A stretch of 13,138 nt of DNA, from contig SXSX01000021.1 of assembly GCA_005793295.1 (NCBI GenBank), forward strand, positions 1 to 13,138, in the 5' to 3' direction. Shown here one piece after another: positions 7,173-13,138 of the stretch. The translations under genes and the position numbers were made by a program. Within the stretch, counting starts at the first letter, position 1. Every line of letters starts with the position of its first letter. The notes beneath the pieces were generated by a model. That model was not told the DNA's origin. It saw only the letters and a list, made by a program, of their open reading frames with translations, and ran no database searches. This DNA is from Burkholderiales bacterium (lineage in GTDB: Bacteria; Pseudomonadota; Gammaproteobacteria; Burkholderiales; Burkholderiaceae_C).

Positions 7173-8589
7173 AATGGCGCGCGCCGCTTAATGCGGCGCG
7201 GGGTTTACGTTGCAGCTCGCCCTTAGCAAGGGCTTGGGGTGATAGCGTTGCCACGGTTAAGGCGTCATCTCCAAAATAACGCGCTGCCACGGCCTGAACC
7301 TGTGCCGGTTTGACAGCACGCAAGCGATTCAACCACAAGGAATCAAACGCCAAAGGCAAACCGGTCGCCCAATGCACTCCCAAAATTCGGGCTTGGTTAA
7401 AGACGCTATCGCGCTTAAACACTTCACCGGCCGACCACTGGTTAATGACCCGCTTGAGTTCTTGTTCGCTCACTCCTTCTTCCGCAACGCGTTTCACTTG
7501 CGCCCGCAGCGCCGCTTCTAGGGCCGCGCTGGTCTTGCCGCTGGCTGGAACTCCCGTCAGCATGAAAGCCACCGGGCCGCGCGCGGTCGCACCAAAATAG
7601 GCGGAAGCGCTGTCGGCCACATGGTCTGCGGGCTGGGTCAAGGCCTTATCCAATCGTGCGCCTTGGTAACCATCTAACACCGCCGCTAACAACGTCAGCG
7701 CCAAAGCATCTTGCGACTCTGCATCCCACTCTATTTGCGACACTGCCGAAGGCGTCGCGCCGGGAACCTTGAATGCCAGCGCTACATAAGCCTGCTCCGC
7801 AGGGGCTTTGAAATCAATACGGCGCAGGCCGTTTTGCGGGGGTTCTGCGCGTGGCTTGCGCACAGGAGGCTGCGCACCTTGGATACCGCCATACCATTTC
7901 TCAGCCAACGCACGAACCACTTGCGGCTCCACATCACCGGCCACAACCACGGCCGCGTTGGCAGGCACATACCAGCGACGGTAAAAAGCGCGGGCGTCTT
8001 CGGGCTGCATCGCCTCTAAGTCGCTCATCCAACCCACAATCGGACGACGGTAAGGTGACGCTTGGTAAGTCATTGCGTTCAAAGCCTCAAACAGTCGGGC
8101 ACGGGGGTTGTCTTCGGTGCGCAAACGGCGCTCTTCTTTGACCACCTCTAACTCTTTGCGAAAGTCGTCATCGCTCCACTGGTTGTTGGCAAAACGGTCA
8201 GCTTCCAACGCCATCACATCGGCCAAACGGTCGGCCGGAATTTGTTGGAAATACCCGGTGTAGTCCTTACTGGTGAAAGCGTTCTCACGCCCACCCAAAG
8301 CCGCCACGCGGCGAGAAAAATCACCGGCCTTGACGCTCGGCGTTCCTTTAAAAAGCATGTGTTCCAACACATGAGCCACGCCCGACATGCCATCAACCTC
8401 GTCCATCGAACCCACCCGCACCCACAGCATGTGAACCGCCGTGGGCGCACGGTGATCGGGCTTGACGATCAGCGTCATTCCGTTGGAAAGTGTGAACTGT
8501 TCGATCGCTTCTGGCTCAGCGTTGGCGACAGGAATCACCATGAACAAAGTAATTCCCCAGCGTAAAAAATAAAGTGCGGTGTGTTTCAT
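7171..8589 (-). CDS. M16-family zinc metallopeptidase, catalytic subunit
   Basis: This 472-residue periplasmic zinc peptidase has the inverted zinc motif HVLEH at 73-77 within GMSGVAHVLEHMLFKGT. The third ligand is very likely E153 in EVVKEERR, 76 residues on, as in the family. Residues 1-24 form a signal peptide (MKHTALYFLRW, hydrophobic core, then VANA). The reading frame stays open to 8697, but I chose the ATG at 8589. It gives the signal peptide at the very N-terminus and avoids running far into ftsY on the other strand. No good Shine-Dalgarno sequence precedes it. Its natural substrates are unknown; family members cut signal-peptide remnants, peptides or toxins. It heads a leftward unit with the inactive partner and greB. 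A strong GC hairpin covers its last codons. Confidence 0.9.
   Translation of the reverse strand: MKHTALYFLRWGITLFMVIPVANAEPEAIEQFTLSNGMTLIVKPDHRAPTAVHMLWVRVGSMDEVDGMSGVAHVLEHMLFKGTPSVKAGDFSRRVAALGGRENAFTSKDYTGYFQQIPADRLADVMALEADRFANNQWSDDDFRKELEVVKEERRLRTEDNPRARLFEALNAMTYQASPYRRPIVGWMSDLEAMQPEDARAFYRRWYVPANAAVVVAGDVEPQVVRALAEKWYGGIQGAQPPVRKPRAEPPQNGLRRIDFKAPAEQAYVALAFKVPGATPSAVSQIEWDAESQDALALTLLAAVLDGYQGARLDKALTQPADHVADSASAYFGATARGPVAFMLTGVPASGKTSAALEAALRAQVKRVAEEGVSEQELKRVINQWSAGEVFKRDSVFNQARILGVHWATGLPLAFDSLWLNRLRAVKPAQVQAVAARYFGDDALTVATLSPQALAKGELQRKPRAALSGARH
7180..7200 (-). promoter_or_regulatory. GC-rich hairpin at the end of the catalytic M16 gene
   Basis: CGCGCCGC (7180-7187) and GCGGCGCG (7193-7200) form a perfect 8-bp stem around a 5-base loop. 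It lies inside the last codons of the M16 gene, directly upstream of the next gene's Shine-Dalgarno sequence in mRNA order. No U-run follows, so it is not a terminator. It may mark an mRNA processing or stability point, or help couple translation of the pair. The role is inferred. Confidence 0.4.
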
Positions 8590-8605
8590 AGAATGCTGCA
8601 TTCTA
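8589..8605. promoter_or_regulatory. Perfect 17-bp palindrome between divergent ftsY and M16 genes
   Basis: TAGAATGCTGCATTCTA is a perfect palindrome of 8-bp arms around a central T. It fills most of the 28-bp gap between the divergent starts at 8589 (M16) and 8618 (ftsY). Each arm reads TAGAAT outward, one mismatch from the sigma-70 -10 hexamer in each direction. I found no matching -35 element at the usual distance on either strand. It has the size and placement of a dimeric regulator's operator or a shared divergent promoter core. The symmetry is seen directly; function is inferred. Confidence 0.5.
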
Positions 8606-8617
8606 AGAACGCACGCC

Positions 8618-9628
8618 ATGTTCAGCTTTTTCAAAAAAAAATCACCCTCTTTCCCTTCCGCCGATGACCTACCCACGGCCAGCAACGCGTCGGACAAAGC
8701 ACCGAATACAAGTGGCCGTCAAGGCTGGCTGGCCAAACTCAAAAATGGGCTCGGAAAAACTGCCGCCAGTATTTCCCACGTTTTTGGTGGTTCGCGCATT
8801 GACGAGGCCTTGTTTGAAGACCTCGAAAGCGCCTTGCTCATGGCCGATGCCGGCGTGGCAGCGACTGACTTTTTAATCCAATCCCTGCGCCGCCAAGCCA
8901 AAGAAAGCAAAGCGGAAACCCCAGCGCAACTCAAAGCGCTGTTGGTGGACTGCCTCAGTGACTTACTGGCTCCGCTGGAAAAGTCCCTGACCATTGGCGC
9001 GCAGCAACCCACTGTCATCATGGTTGCAGGCGTCAATGGAGCCGGTAAAACCACCTCCATTGGCAAACTCACCCACCGACTCGCCGACAGTGGCGCCAGC
9101 GTTTTGCTAGCCGCTGCCGACACCTTTCGAGCTGCCGCGCGCGAGCAATTGGCCGTGTGGGCGGACCGCAACACGGTGGAGATCGTTAGCCAAGAAAGCG
9201 GCGACCCAGCGGCTGTCAGTTACGACGCGGTATGCGCTGGAAAAGCACGCGGCAAAGACGTGGTGCTGATCGATACGGCAGGACGGCTGCCAACGCAAAT
9301 CCACCTGATGGAAGAATTAAAAAAAATCAAACGCGTGGTGCAAAAAGCGGGTGATGCTTCCGGCTTGGGCGCCTGCCCTCACGAAGTGTTGTTGGTCATT
9401 GACGGCAACACCGGCCAAAACGCCTTAGCGCAGGTTCGCGCCTTTGACGATGCCTTGGGCCTGACCGGCCTCATCATCACCAAACTCGACGGCACGGCCA
9501 AAGGCGGCGTGTTAGCCGCCATTGCCCGCGACCGGCCTATCCCCGTGTACTTTATTGGTGTGGGCGAACAACTCGAAGAATTAGAAACCTTTCATGCCCG
9601 TGAATTCGCCCAAGCCCTTCTTCATTAA
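8618..9628 (+). CDS. ftsY: Signal recognition particle receptor FtsY
   Basis: FtsY is the membrane-associated GTPase that docks SRP-ribosome complexes at the Sec translocon. All NG-domain GTPase motifs are intact: GVNGAGKTTSIGKL (from 138), DTFRAAAREQL (from 168), DTAGRLPTQ (219-227), TKLDGTAKGG (288-297) and the closing GVGEQLEEL. The N domain lies at about 35-125. At 336 residues it lacks most of the acidic A domain of E. coli FtsY (497 residues). It keeps a short amphipathic/basic start, MFSFFKKK, which probably contacts the membrane. I start at the ATG at 8618; an in-frame GTG at 8579 would overlap the divergent gene and destroy the typical N-terminus. There is no clear Shine-Dalgarno sequence. 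The usual DLxPF near the C-terminus is ELETF here, a mild departure. Its last 35 bases overlap the next gene. Confidence 0.96.
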   Translation: MFSFFKKKSPSFPSADDLPTASNASDKAPNTSGRQGWLAKLKNGLGKTAASISHVFGGSRIDEALFEDLESALLMADAGVAATDFLIQSLRRQAKESKAETPAQLKALLVDCLSDLLAPLEKSLTIGAQQPTVIMVAGVNGAGKTTSIGKLTHRLADSGASVLLAAADTFRAAAREQLAVWADRNTVEIVSQESGDPAAVSYDAVCAGKARGKDVVLIDTAGRLPTQIHLMEELKKIKRVVQKAGDASGLGACPHEVLLVIDGNTGQNALAQVRAFDDALGLTGLIITKLDGTAKGGVLAAIARDRPIPVYFIGVGEQLEELETFHAREFAQALLH

Positions 9629-10832
9629 TCGCCGAAATGCGCTCGGTGCACTGAGCCTCGGCAGTCTGTCGCTTTTTGCACCCTGGCGCAGTGCAGGGGC
9701 GACCCCTGCAGCGTGGCGACAGATCGAAGCCCAAGCCCGCGGACAAACCGTGTACTTCAACGCGTGGGGCGGCGCACCCACCATCAACGCCTTCATTCAA
9801 TGGGCCAGCGCAGAGGTTAAAGCGCAGTTCGGGGTAACGGTAAAACACGTCAAAATTGCCGACGCAGCAGATATGGTCAAACGCGTGCGCAATGAAAAAT
9901 CCGCAGGCAAAACCGATGGCACGGTCGATCTGGTGTGGATCAATGGTGAGAATTTTTTAACCATGAAACGCGAAAACTTGTTGTTTGGTCCGTTTGCCGA
10001 GCAGTTGCCGTCCTACGCCTGGGTGGACACGCAAGGCAAACCCACCACGCGGATTGATTTTTCTGAGCCGGTCGATGGCATGGAAGCCCCTTGGGGCATG
10101 GCGCAACTCACTTTCATGACCGACAGCAATCGCACCGCCCAGCCCCCGCGAAGCACCGCGGAGCTCCTGGCCTTTGCCGCCAAACACCCGGGGCGCATCA
10201 GCTACCCGCGCCCGCCCGATTTTCACGGCACCACGTTTTTGAAACAACTCTTGCTCGACCTCAACAGCGGCACCGATCGCGCAGCGCTGTACCAAAGCGT
10301 GACACCGCAAGCCTTTGAAAAAAGCACCGCCGTCTTGTGGCGAACGCTGGACGCGCTTCACCCGTCTCTGTGGCGCGGTGGCAAACACTTTCCCCATACC
10401 GCTGCAGCACTACGCCAAATGTTCTCCGATGGAGAGTTGATTTTGGCGATGACCTTCAACCCCAATGAAGCGGCCAATGAAATTGCAGCCAAACGCCTGG
10501 CCCCGAGCACCCTCAGTTACCAATTCACCAGCGGTACGGTGGGTAACACCCACTTCCTCGCCATCCCGTTTAACAGCCGCGCCGCCCAAGGCGCCCAAGT
10601 CTTTGCCAACTTTTTACTCAGCCCTGCGGCCCAAGCCAAAAAGGCCGATATTGCGGTCTGGGGCGACCCCACGGTCTTGGCTGTCGATCGCTTGCCTGCG
10701 GCACAGCGGGCCTTTTTTTCAGCGCAAGCGTTGCTAGGCCAAGTGCGCCAGAGCGCACCCACTTTGCCTGAGCCCCACGGCTCGTGGGTGGAACCGCTGG
10801 AGAAGGAATGGACTCTCCGTTACGGTGGTTAA
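9594..10832 (+). CDS. ABC-transporter substrate-binding protein, YnjB-like, orphan
   Basis: This 412-residue type-II solute-binding protein most resembles the YnjB family (E. coli YnjB, 388 residues), a poorly characterised group. Recognisable segments are GQTVYFNAWGGAPTINAFIQ near the mature start, VDLVWINGENF, PWGMAQLTFMTD and AVWGDPTVLAVDRLP. The N-terminus has a twin-arginine-like signal: NRRNALG with R13/R14, a hydrophobic stretch ALGALSLGSLSLFA, and likely cleavage after SAGA. It may therefore be exported folded by Tat, though the motif departs from SRRxFLK. The ATG at 9594 lies inside ftsY, giving a 35-base overlap; a GTG at 9600 is an alternative. Only weak A/G-rich bases (GAAGAATTAGAAA) precede it. 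The YnjC permease and YnjD ATPase partners are absent: the next gene encodes an Hsp70-like protein. The ligand is unknown. Confidence 0.82.
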   Translation: MPVNSPKPFFINRRNALGALSLGSLSLFAPWRSAGATPAAWRQIEAQARGQTVYFNAWGGAPTINAFIQWASAEVKAQFGVTVKHVKIADAADMVKRVRNEKSAGKTDGTVDLVWINGENFLTMKRENLLFGPFAEQLPSYAWVDTQGKPTTRIDFSEPVDGMEAPWGMAQLTFMTDSNRTAQPPRSTAELLAFAAKHPGRISYPRPPDFHGTTFLKQLLLDLNSGTDRAALYQSVTPQAFEKSTAVLWRTLDALHPSLWRGGKHFPHTAAALRQMFSDGELILAMTFNPNEAANEIAAKRLAPSTLSYQFTSGTVGNTHFLAIPFNSRAAQGAQVFANFLLSPAAQAKKADIAVWGDPTVLAVDRLPAAQRAFFSAQALLGQVRQSAPTLPEPHGSWVEPLEKEWTLRYGG

Positions 10833-10853
10833 ACTTTTTTTCGTCTTGTTGCC

Positions 10854-12098
10854 ATGCTGACCCTTGGAATTGACTTTGGTACGTCTAATTCGGCGGCTGC
10901 GGTCATCGACGACAGCGGGACCTTGCGCGTCATCCCGCTAAGCGCTTCGCGTTATGAAATGCCGACGGCGGTTTTTTTTGATGCAGAAACCCACCACGTT
11001 CTGTATGGTGAAGACGCCATGCAGGCGTATTTAAGCGGCCACGAAGGGCGCTTGTTACGCTCGCTCAAAAGCTTGCTTGGCAGCGCGTTGATGGACGAAT
11101 ACACCCAAGTCGACGGACGCGCGCTGCGCTTTTTTGACATCGTGGTGCTCTTTTTCAAAGAACTCAAACGCCGCTGCGAAGCCCATGTCGGCGAGCCTTT
11201 GCCGCGCGTCGTCATCGGTCGCCCGGTGCACTTTGTGGATGACGACCCTGAGCGCGACGCTTTGGCGCAAACCACCTTAAGCCGCGCAGCGCTGGAAGCG
11301 GGCTTTAGCGACATCCGCTTTCAGTTAGAGCCCATTGCTGCGGCGTTGGACTATGAGCAACAGCTCGAAAAAGAAACCACTGCCTTGGTCGTGGACATTG
11401 GCGGGGGCACATCCGACTTCACCACCATTCGCCTGAACAAACAACGCAGCGCATTGGCGGACCGCAGTGCTGACGTGTTGGCCAGCACCGGGGTGCACAT
11501 TGGCGGCACGGACTTTGACCGCCTGCTTGACCTTGCAACCGTCATGCCCCTACTGGGCTACAAACACATTGGCACCGGCGCTCGCCCGATACCCAACAGT
11601 GTGTTCTTTGACCTCAGCACCTGGCACTTTATTCACCGGGCCTACACCCGCAAAGCCCTGCACTTTGCCAGCGAGCTTTGGACTGACTTTTCTGACCAGG
11701 CCTTTCACAAACGCCTCATGCAAGCGCTGCAGGAGCAACACGGCCACCGCATGCTCTCAAGCGTGGAGGCTGCCAAAATTGCCTGCTCCCTCTCTGGAAA
11801 TCCCACAGCGGTTGATTTGCATTTTTTAGAAACCCGTCTCGCCCCGACGCTTGACGCGTTGGTGATGCAAGAGGCTTTGCAACAAGCCATCGCGCAGGTG
11901 GTGGAGTGTGCCTTAGCGTGTGTCAAAGCCTCCGGTTTAGACCGCGTCGATGTGGTGTACCTGACCGGCGGCTCATCGGCGCTGCGCCCTTTGGTACACG
12001 CACTACAAACCGCAATGCCCCAAGCCCACTTGGTACAAGGCAATCCTTTTGGAGGCGTGGCTGCAGGCTTGGCGGTGGTGGGGGCGGCGAGGGCGTAA
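10854..12098 (+). CDS. Hsp70-family ATPase without substrate-binding domain (YegD-like)
   Basis: This 414-residue protein consists of the actin/Hsp70 nucleotide-binding fold alone. Phosphate-1 loop: GIDFGTSNSA (5-14). Connector: EPIAAALDYEQQ (159-170). Phosphate-2 loop: VVDIGGGTSDFTT (179-191), followed by GVHIGGTDFDRL, as in DnaK. Adenosine motif: YLTGGSSALRPL (369-380). It ends a few residues after the ATPase core (GNPFGGVAAGLAVVG), so the beta-sandwich and lid of DnaK are missing. This matches the YegD subgroup (E. coli YegD, 450 residues), whose role is poorly known. ATP binding is well supported; chaperone activity is not. There is no signal peptide, so it is cytoplasmic. The start is ATG 10854, 21 bases after the binding-protein stop, with a T-rich leader and no clear Shine-Dalgarno sequence. 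It probably lies in the ftsY transcript. It converges with the fic gene with one base between the stop codons. Confidence 0.88.
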   Translation: MLTLGIDFGTSNSAAAVIDDSGTLRVIPLSASRYEMPTAVFFDAETHHVLYGEDAMQAYLSGHEGRLLRSLKSLLGSALMDEYTQVDGRALRFFDIVVLFFKELKRRCEAHVGEPLPRVVIGRPVHFVDDDPERDALAQTTLSRAALEAGFSDIRFQLEPIAAALDYEQQLEKETTALVVDIGGGTSDFTTIRLNKQRSALADRSADVLASTGVHIGGTDFDRLLDLATVMPLLGYKHIGTGARPIPNSVFFDLSTWHFIHRAYTRKALHFASELWTDFSDQAFHKRLMQALQEQHGHRMLSSVEAAKIACSLSGNPTAVDLHFLETRLAPTLDALVMQEALQQAIAQVVECALACVKASGLDRVDVVYLTGGSSALRPLVHALQTAMPQAHLVQGNPFGGVAAGLAVVGAARA

Positions 12099-12099
12099 G

Positions 12100-12957
12100 T
12101 CATTTGCTGAGTAACTCTACGTAAGCGTGGTAGCTGAACGTTCTATTTTTTCTTTTTCCAGTTAATTCCTTCACAATCCCCAAATCCTCCAGCATTTTTA
12201 CCGCCGCATTAGCCGTAGGGAACGTGGTCTCCAAAACAACCCGTACACGTTCAACGGTGAAGTGAGGCATGGTTGGCAGCAGTTCAAATAAACGGTAGCT
12301 GGCAGGGTTCGACTTAGGATTTGCTAACAACCGCCGTCTGTCACTGGCAACCAAACTCGCAAGAGAAACGATCGCTTTTTCTGATTCTCCAGCTGCCATT
12401 TCAACACCCTCTAGAAAAAATCGTACCCAGCCTTCCCAGTCGCCATCCGTTCGAATAGCTGATAGGCGACGGTAGTATTCCATCTGGTGCTGTTTGAGAT
12501 AGCCGCTTAAATACATCAGGGGTTCAGGCAATAAATTCCAATGTTCCATTAACGCTGCAATTAACAAACGTCCAATCCGTCCGTTACCGTCTAAAAATGG
12601 ATGAATCGTTTCAAACTGAGCGTGGATCAATGCAATCTTTACAAGGGAAGGTAGATTGGATTGGGTGCCGTGAATAAAACGCTCTAGTGCAGCTAATAAT
12701 GAAGGTACTTTATCGGCCGGTGGAGGCACAAAGACCGCATTCCCGGGGCGTGTGCCTCCAATCCAATTTTGTGAACGTCGCAATTCACCCGGTTGCTTAC
12801 CTGCACCTCTTACGCCGTCTAGCAAGAGACGGTGTGCGTCACACCACAGCCTCACACTCAGTGGCAAGCCAAGTGGGTCTCGTACATTATTTTGCACATG
12901 TCGAAATGCTTGCAAGTAATTGGTGACCTCCTCTACATCCGCTGAATTACTCACCAC
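12100..12957 (-). CDS. Fic-domain protein, catalytic and winged-helix part (possible split gene or pseudogene remnant)
   Basis: Fic enzymes transfer AMP, or another nucleotide/phosphate group, to protein hydroxyls. The 285 residues have an intact active motif HPFLDGNGRIGR (119-130) with catalytic H119 and phosphate-binding R127/R130. The flap is NAVFVPPP (73-80), preceded by GELRRSQNWIGG. A C-terminal winged helix (about 220-285, ending KRKNRTFSYHAYVELLSK) suggests DNA or partner binding. The family normally has about 80-100 more N-terminal residues with the inhibitory helix. That part lies in the same frame just upstream but is cut off by TAG at 12958-12960. A GTG at 12957, with GAGG 8 bases before it, could start this part on its own. 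If translated it would lack the inhibitory glutamate. GC is clearly below the Hsp70 gene: hand counts of single 60-base lines give about 40% at 12601 and 65% at 11161. That suggests transfer. Confidence 0.82.
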   Translation of the reverse strand: MVSNSADVEEVTNYLQAFRHVQNNVRDPLGLPLSVRLWCDAHRLLLDGVRGAGKQPGELRRSQNWIGGTRPGNAVFVPPPADKVPSLLAALERFIHGTQSNLPSLVKIALIHAQFETIHPFLDGNGRIGRLLIAALMEHWNLLPEPLMYLSGYLKQHQMEYYRRLSAIRTDGDWEGWVRFFLEGVEMAAGESEKAIVSLASLVASDRRRLLANPKSNPASYRLFELLPTMPHFTVERVRVVLETTFPTANAAVKMLEDLGIVKELTGKRKNRTFSYHAYVELLSK

Positions 12958-13137
12958 CTAACCGGCCTCGTTGTCAAATAAATCAACCAAAGTAGCCTGT
13001 GTGCCTTCGATCTGCGACGTCAACAAAGCTTCTTTTCGGATCGCACTGTAAAGCCACCAATCGACCGAAGGAACCAAACCCGCGACGGCAGAAAGCCGAT
13101 TCAGGGCCATCACTGCGGCAGCCTGACTCTCGACCAA
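12958..13137 (-). pseudogene. N-terminal segment of the same fic gene with inhibitory motif, ended by in-frame amber stop
   Basis: Read on the minus strand from 13137, 59 residues are open and end in TAG at 12960-12958, in the same frame as the downstream Fic catalytic part. They match the N-terminal Fic domain of class II Fic proteins: MALNRLSAVAGLVPS, then DWWLYSAIRKEALL, then TSQIEGTQATLVDLFDNEAG. TSQIEG (13020-13003) is the (S/T)xxxE(G/N) inhibitory motif, whose glutamate blocks ATP binding in the auto-inhibited state. The true start lies beyond the right edge. Either a sense codon (for example CAG) mutated to TAG, making a pseudogene, or the gene works as two pieces. A sequencing error is also possible. 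Nothing suggests amber recoding. Confidence 0.78.
12966..12969 (-). promoter_or_regulatory. Candidate Shine-Dalgarno site for restart on the Fic catalytic part
   Basis: GAGG (12969 to 12966) is 8 bases upstream of GTG 12957 and lies inside the end of the N-terminal segment, just before its TAG. A ribosome stopping at the TAG would be positioned to restart at the adjacent GTG GTG. The site may also be chance, since GAG is simply the Glu codon of DNEAG. Confidence 0.4.
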
Positions 13138-13138
13138 A

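Noticed and set aside
8579..8617. GTG start for ftsY upstream of 8618
   Set aside because: It would run into the divergent M16 gene and add a cysteine-rich stretch not seen in FtsY. MFSFFKKK from 8618 is a typical start.
8590..8697. Longer start for the catalytic M16 gene (reading frame open to 8697 on the minus strand)
   Set aside because: It would add 36 residues before the signal peptide and overlap the start of ftsY. The ATG at 8589 puts the signal peptide at the N-terminus.
9692..9710. Perfect 8-bp inverted repeat TGCAGGGG-CGA-CCCCTGCA
   Set aside because: It lies inside the signal-peptide codons of the YnjB-like gene, with no U-run and no nearby start or stop that it could control. 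It is plausible as chance in GC-rich coding DNA.
10834..10842. T-run after the YnjB-like gene as a terminator
   Set aside because: Only a 3-bp CCG/CGG stem precedes it (10818-10826), with extra bases between. This is too weak for intrinsic termination and the next gene follows at once.
12958..12960. Amber codon of fic read through as a non-standard amino acid
   Set aside because: Pyrrolysine decoding is not expected in this lineage and no recoding structure is visible. A mutation, or stop and restart, explains it better.

Overview
The window looks like chromosomal DNA from a betaproteobacterium, most likely Burkholderiales and probably Comamonadaceae (Rhodoferax/Polaromonas/Limnohabitans-like). 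This rests on protein character: a KFKD-type bifunctional Rel/SpoT beside greB, a GreB with an acidic N-terminal extension, a short FtsY divergent from a pair of M16 peptidases, and branched-chain-type ABC binding proteins next to an acyl-CoA ligase. The genus is an inference from memory, not from a search.

Left block (1-2947, + strand): the 3' end of a long-chain acyl-CoA ligase is followed by two tandem paralogous periplasmic binding proteins of the LivK/Leu-binding type. A strong intrinsic terminator closes the block. The layout suggests an ABC importer for a carboxylic acid whose cargo is activated to its CoA ester on entry. The permease and ATPase genes would lie to the left of the window.

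Middle block (3005-8589): spoT runs rightward and overlaps the 3' end of the leftward greB by 14 bp. greB is the last gene of a leftward unit: M16 metallopeptidase with HxxEH, then M16-like partner without it, then greB. Short gaps suggest translational coupling. The M16 pair should form a periplasmic heterodimer.

Right block (8618-12098, + strand): ftsY starts 28 bp from the M16 gene, with a perfect 17-bp palindrome in and at the edge of the gap. Its end overlaps an orphan YnjB-like binding protein with a Tat-like signal. That gene is followed by an Hsp70-family ATPase lacking a substrate-binding domain.

Right edge (12100-13137, - strand): a Fic-domain gene of visibly lower GC. An in-frame amber codon (12958-12960) separates the N-terminal segment, which carries the TSQIEG auto-inhibitory motif, from an intact catalytic and winged-helix part. 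That part has its own GAGG Shine-Dalgarno sequence and GTG start directly after the stop. This is the most interesting point in the window: either a fresh pseudogene or a split Fic enzyme freed from its inhibitory helix.

No tRNA, rRNA, CRISPR array, insertion sequence or integrase was seen, and no gene-free stretch exceeds about 110 bases.
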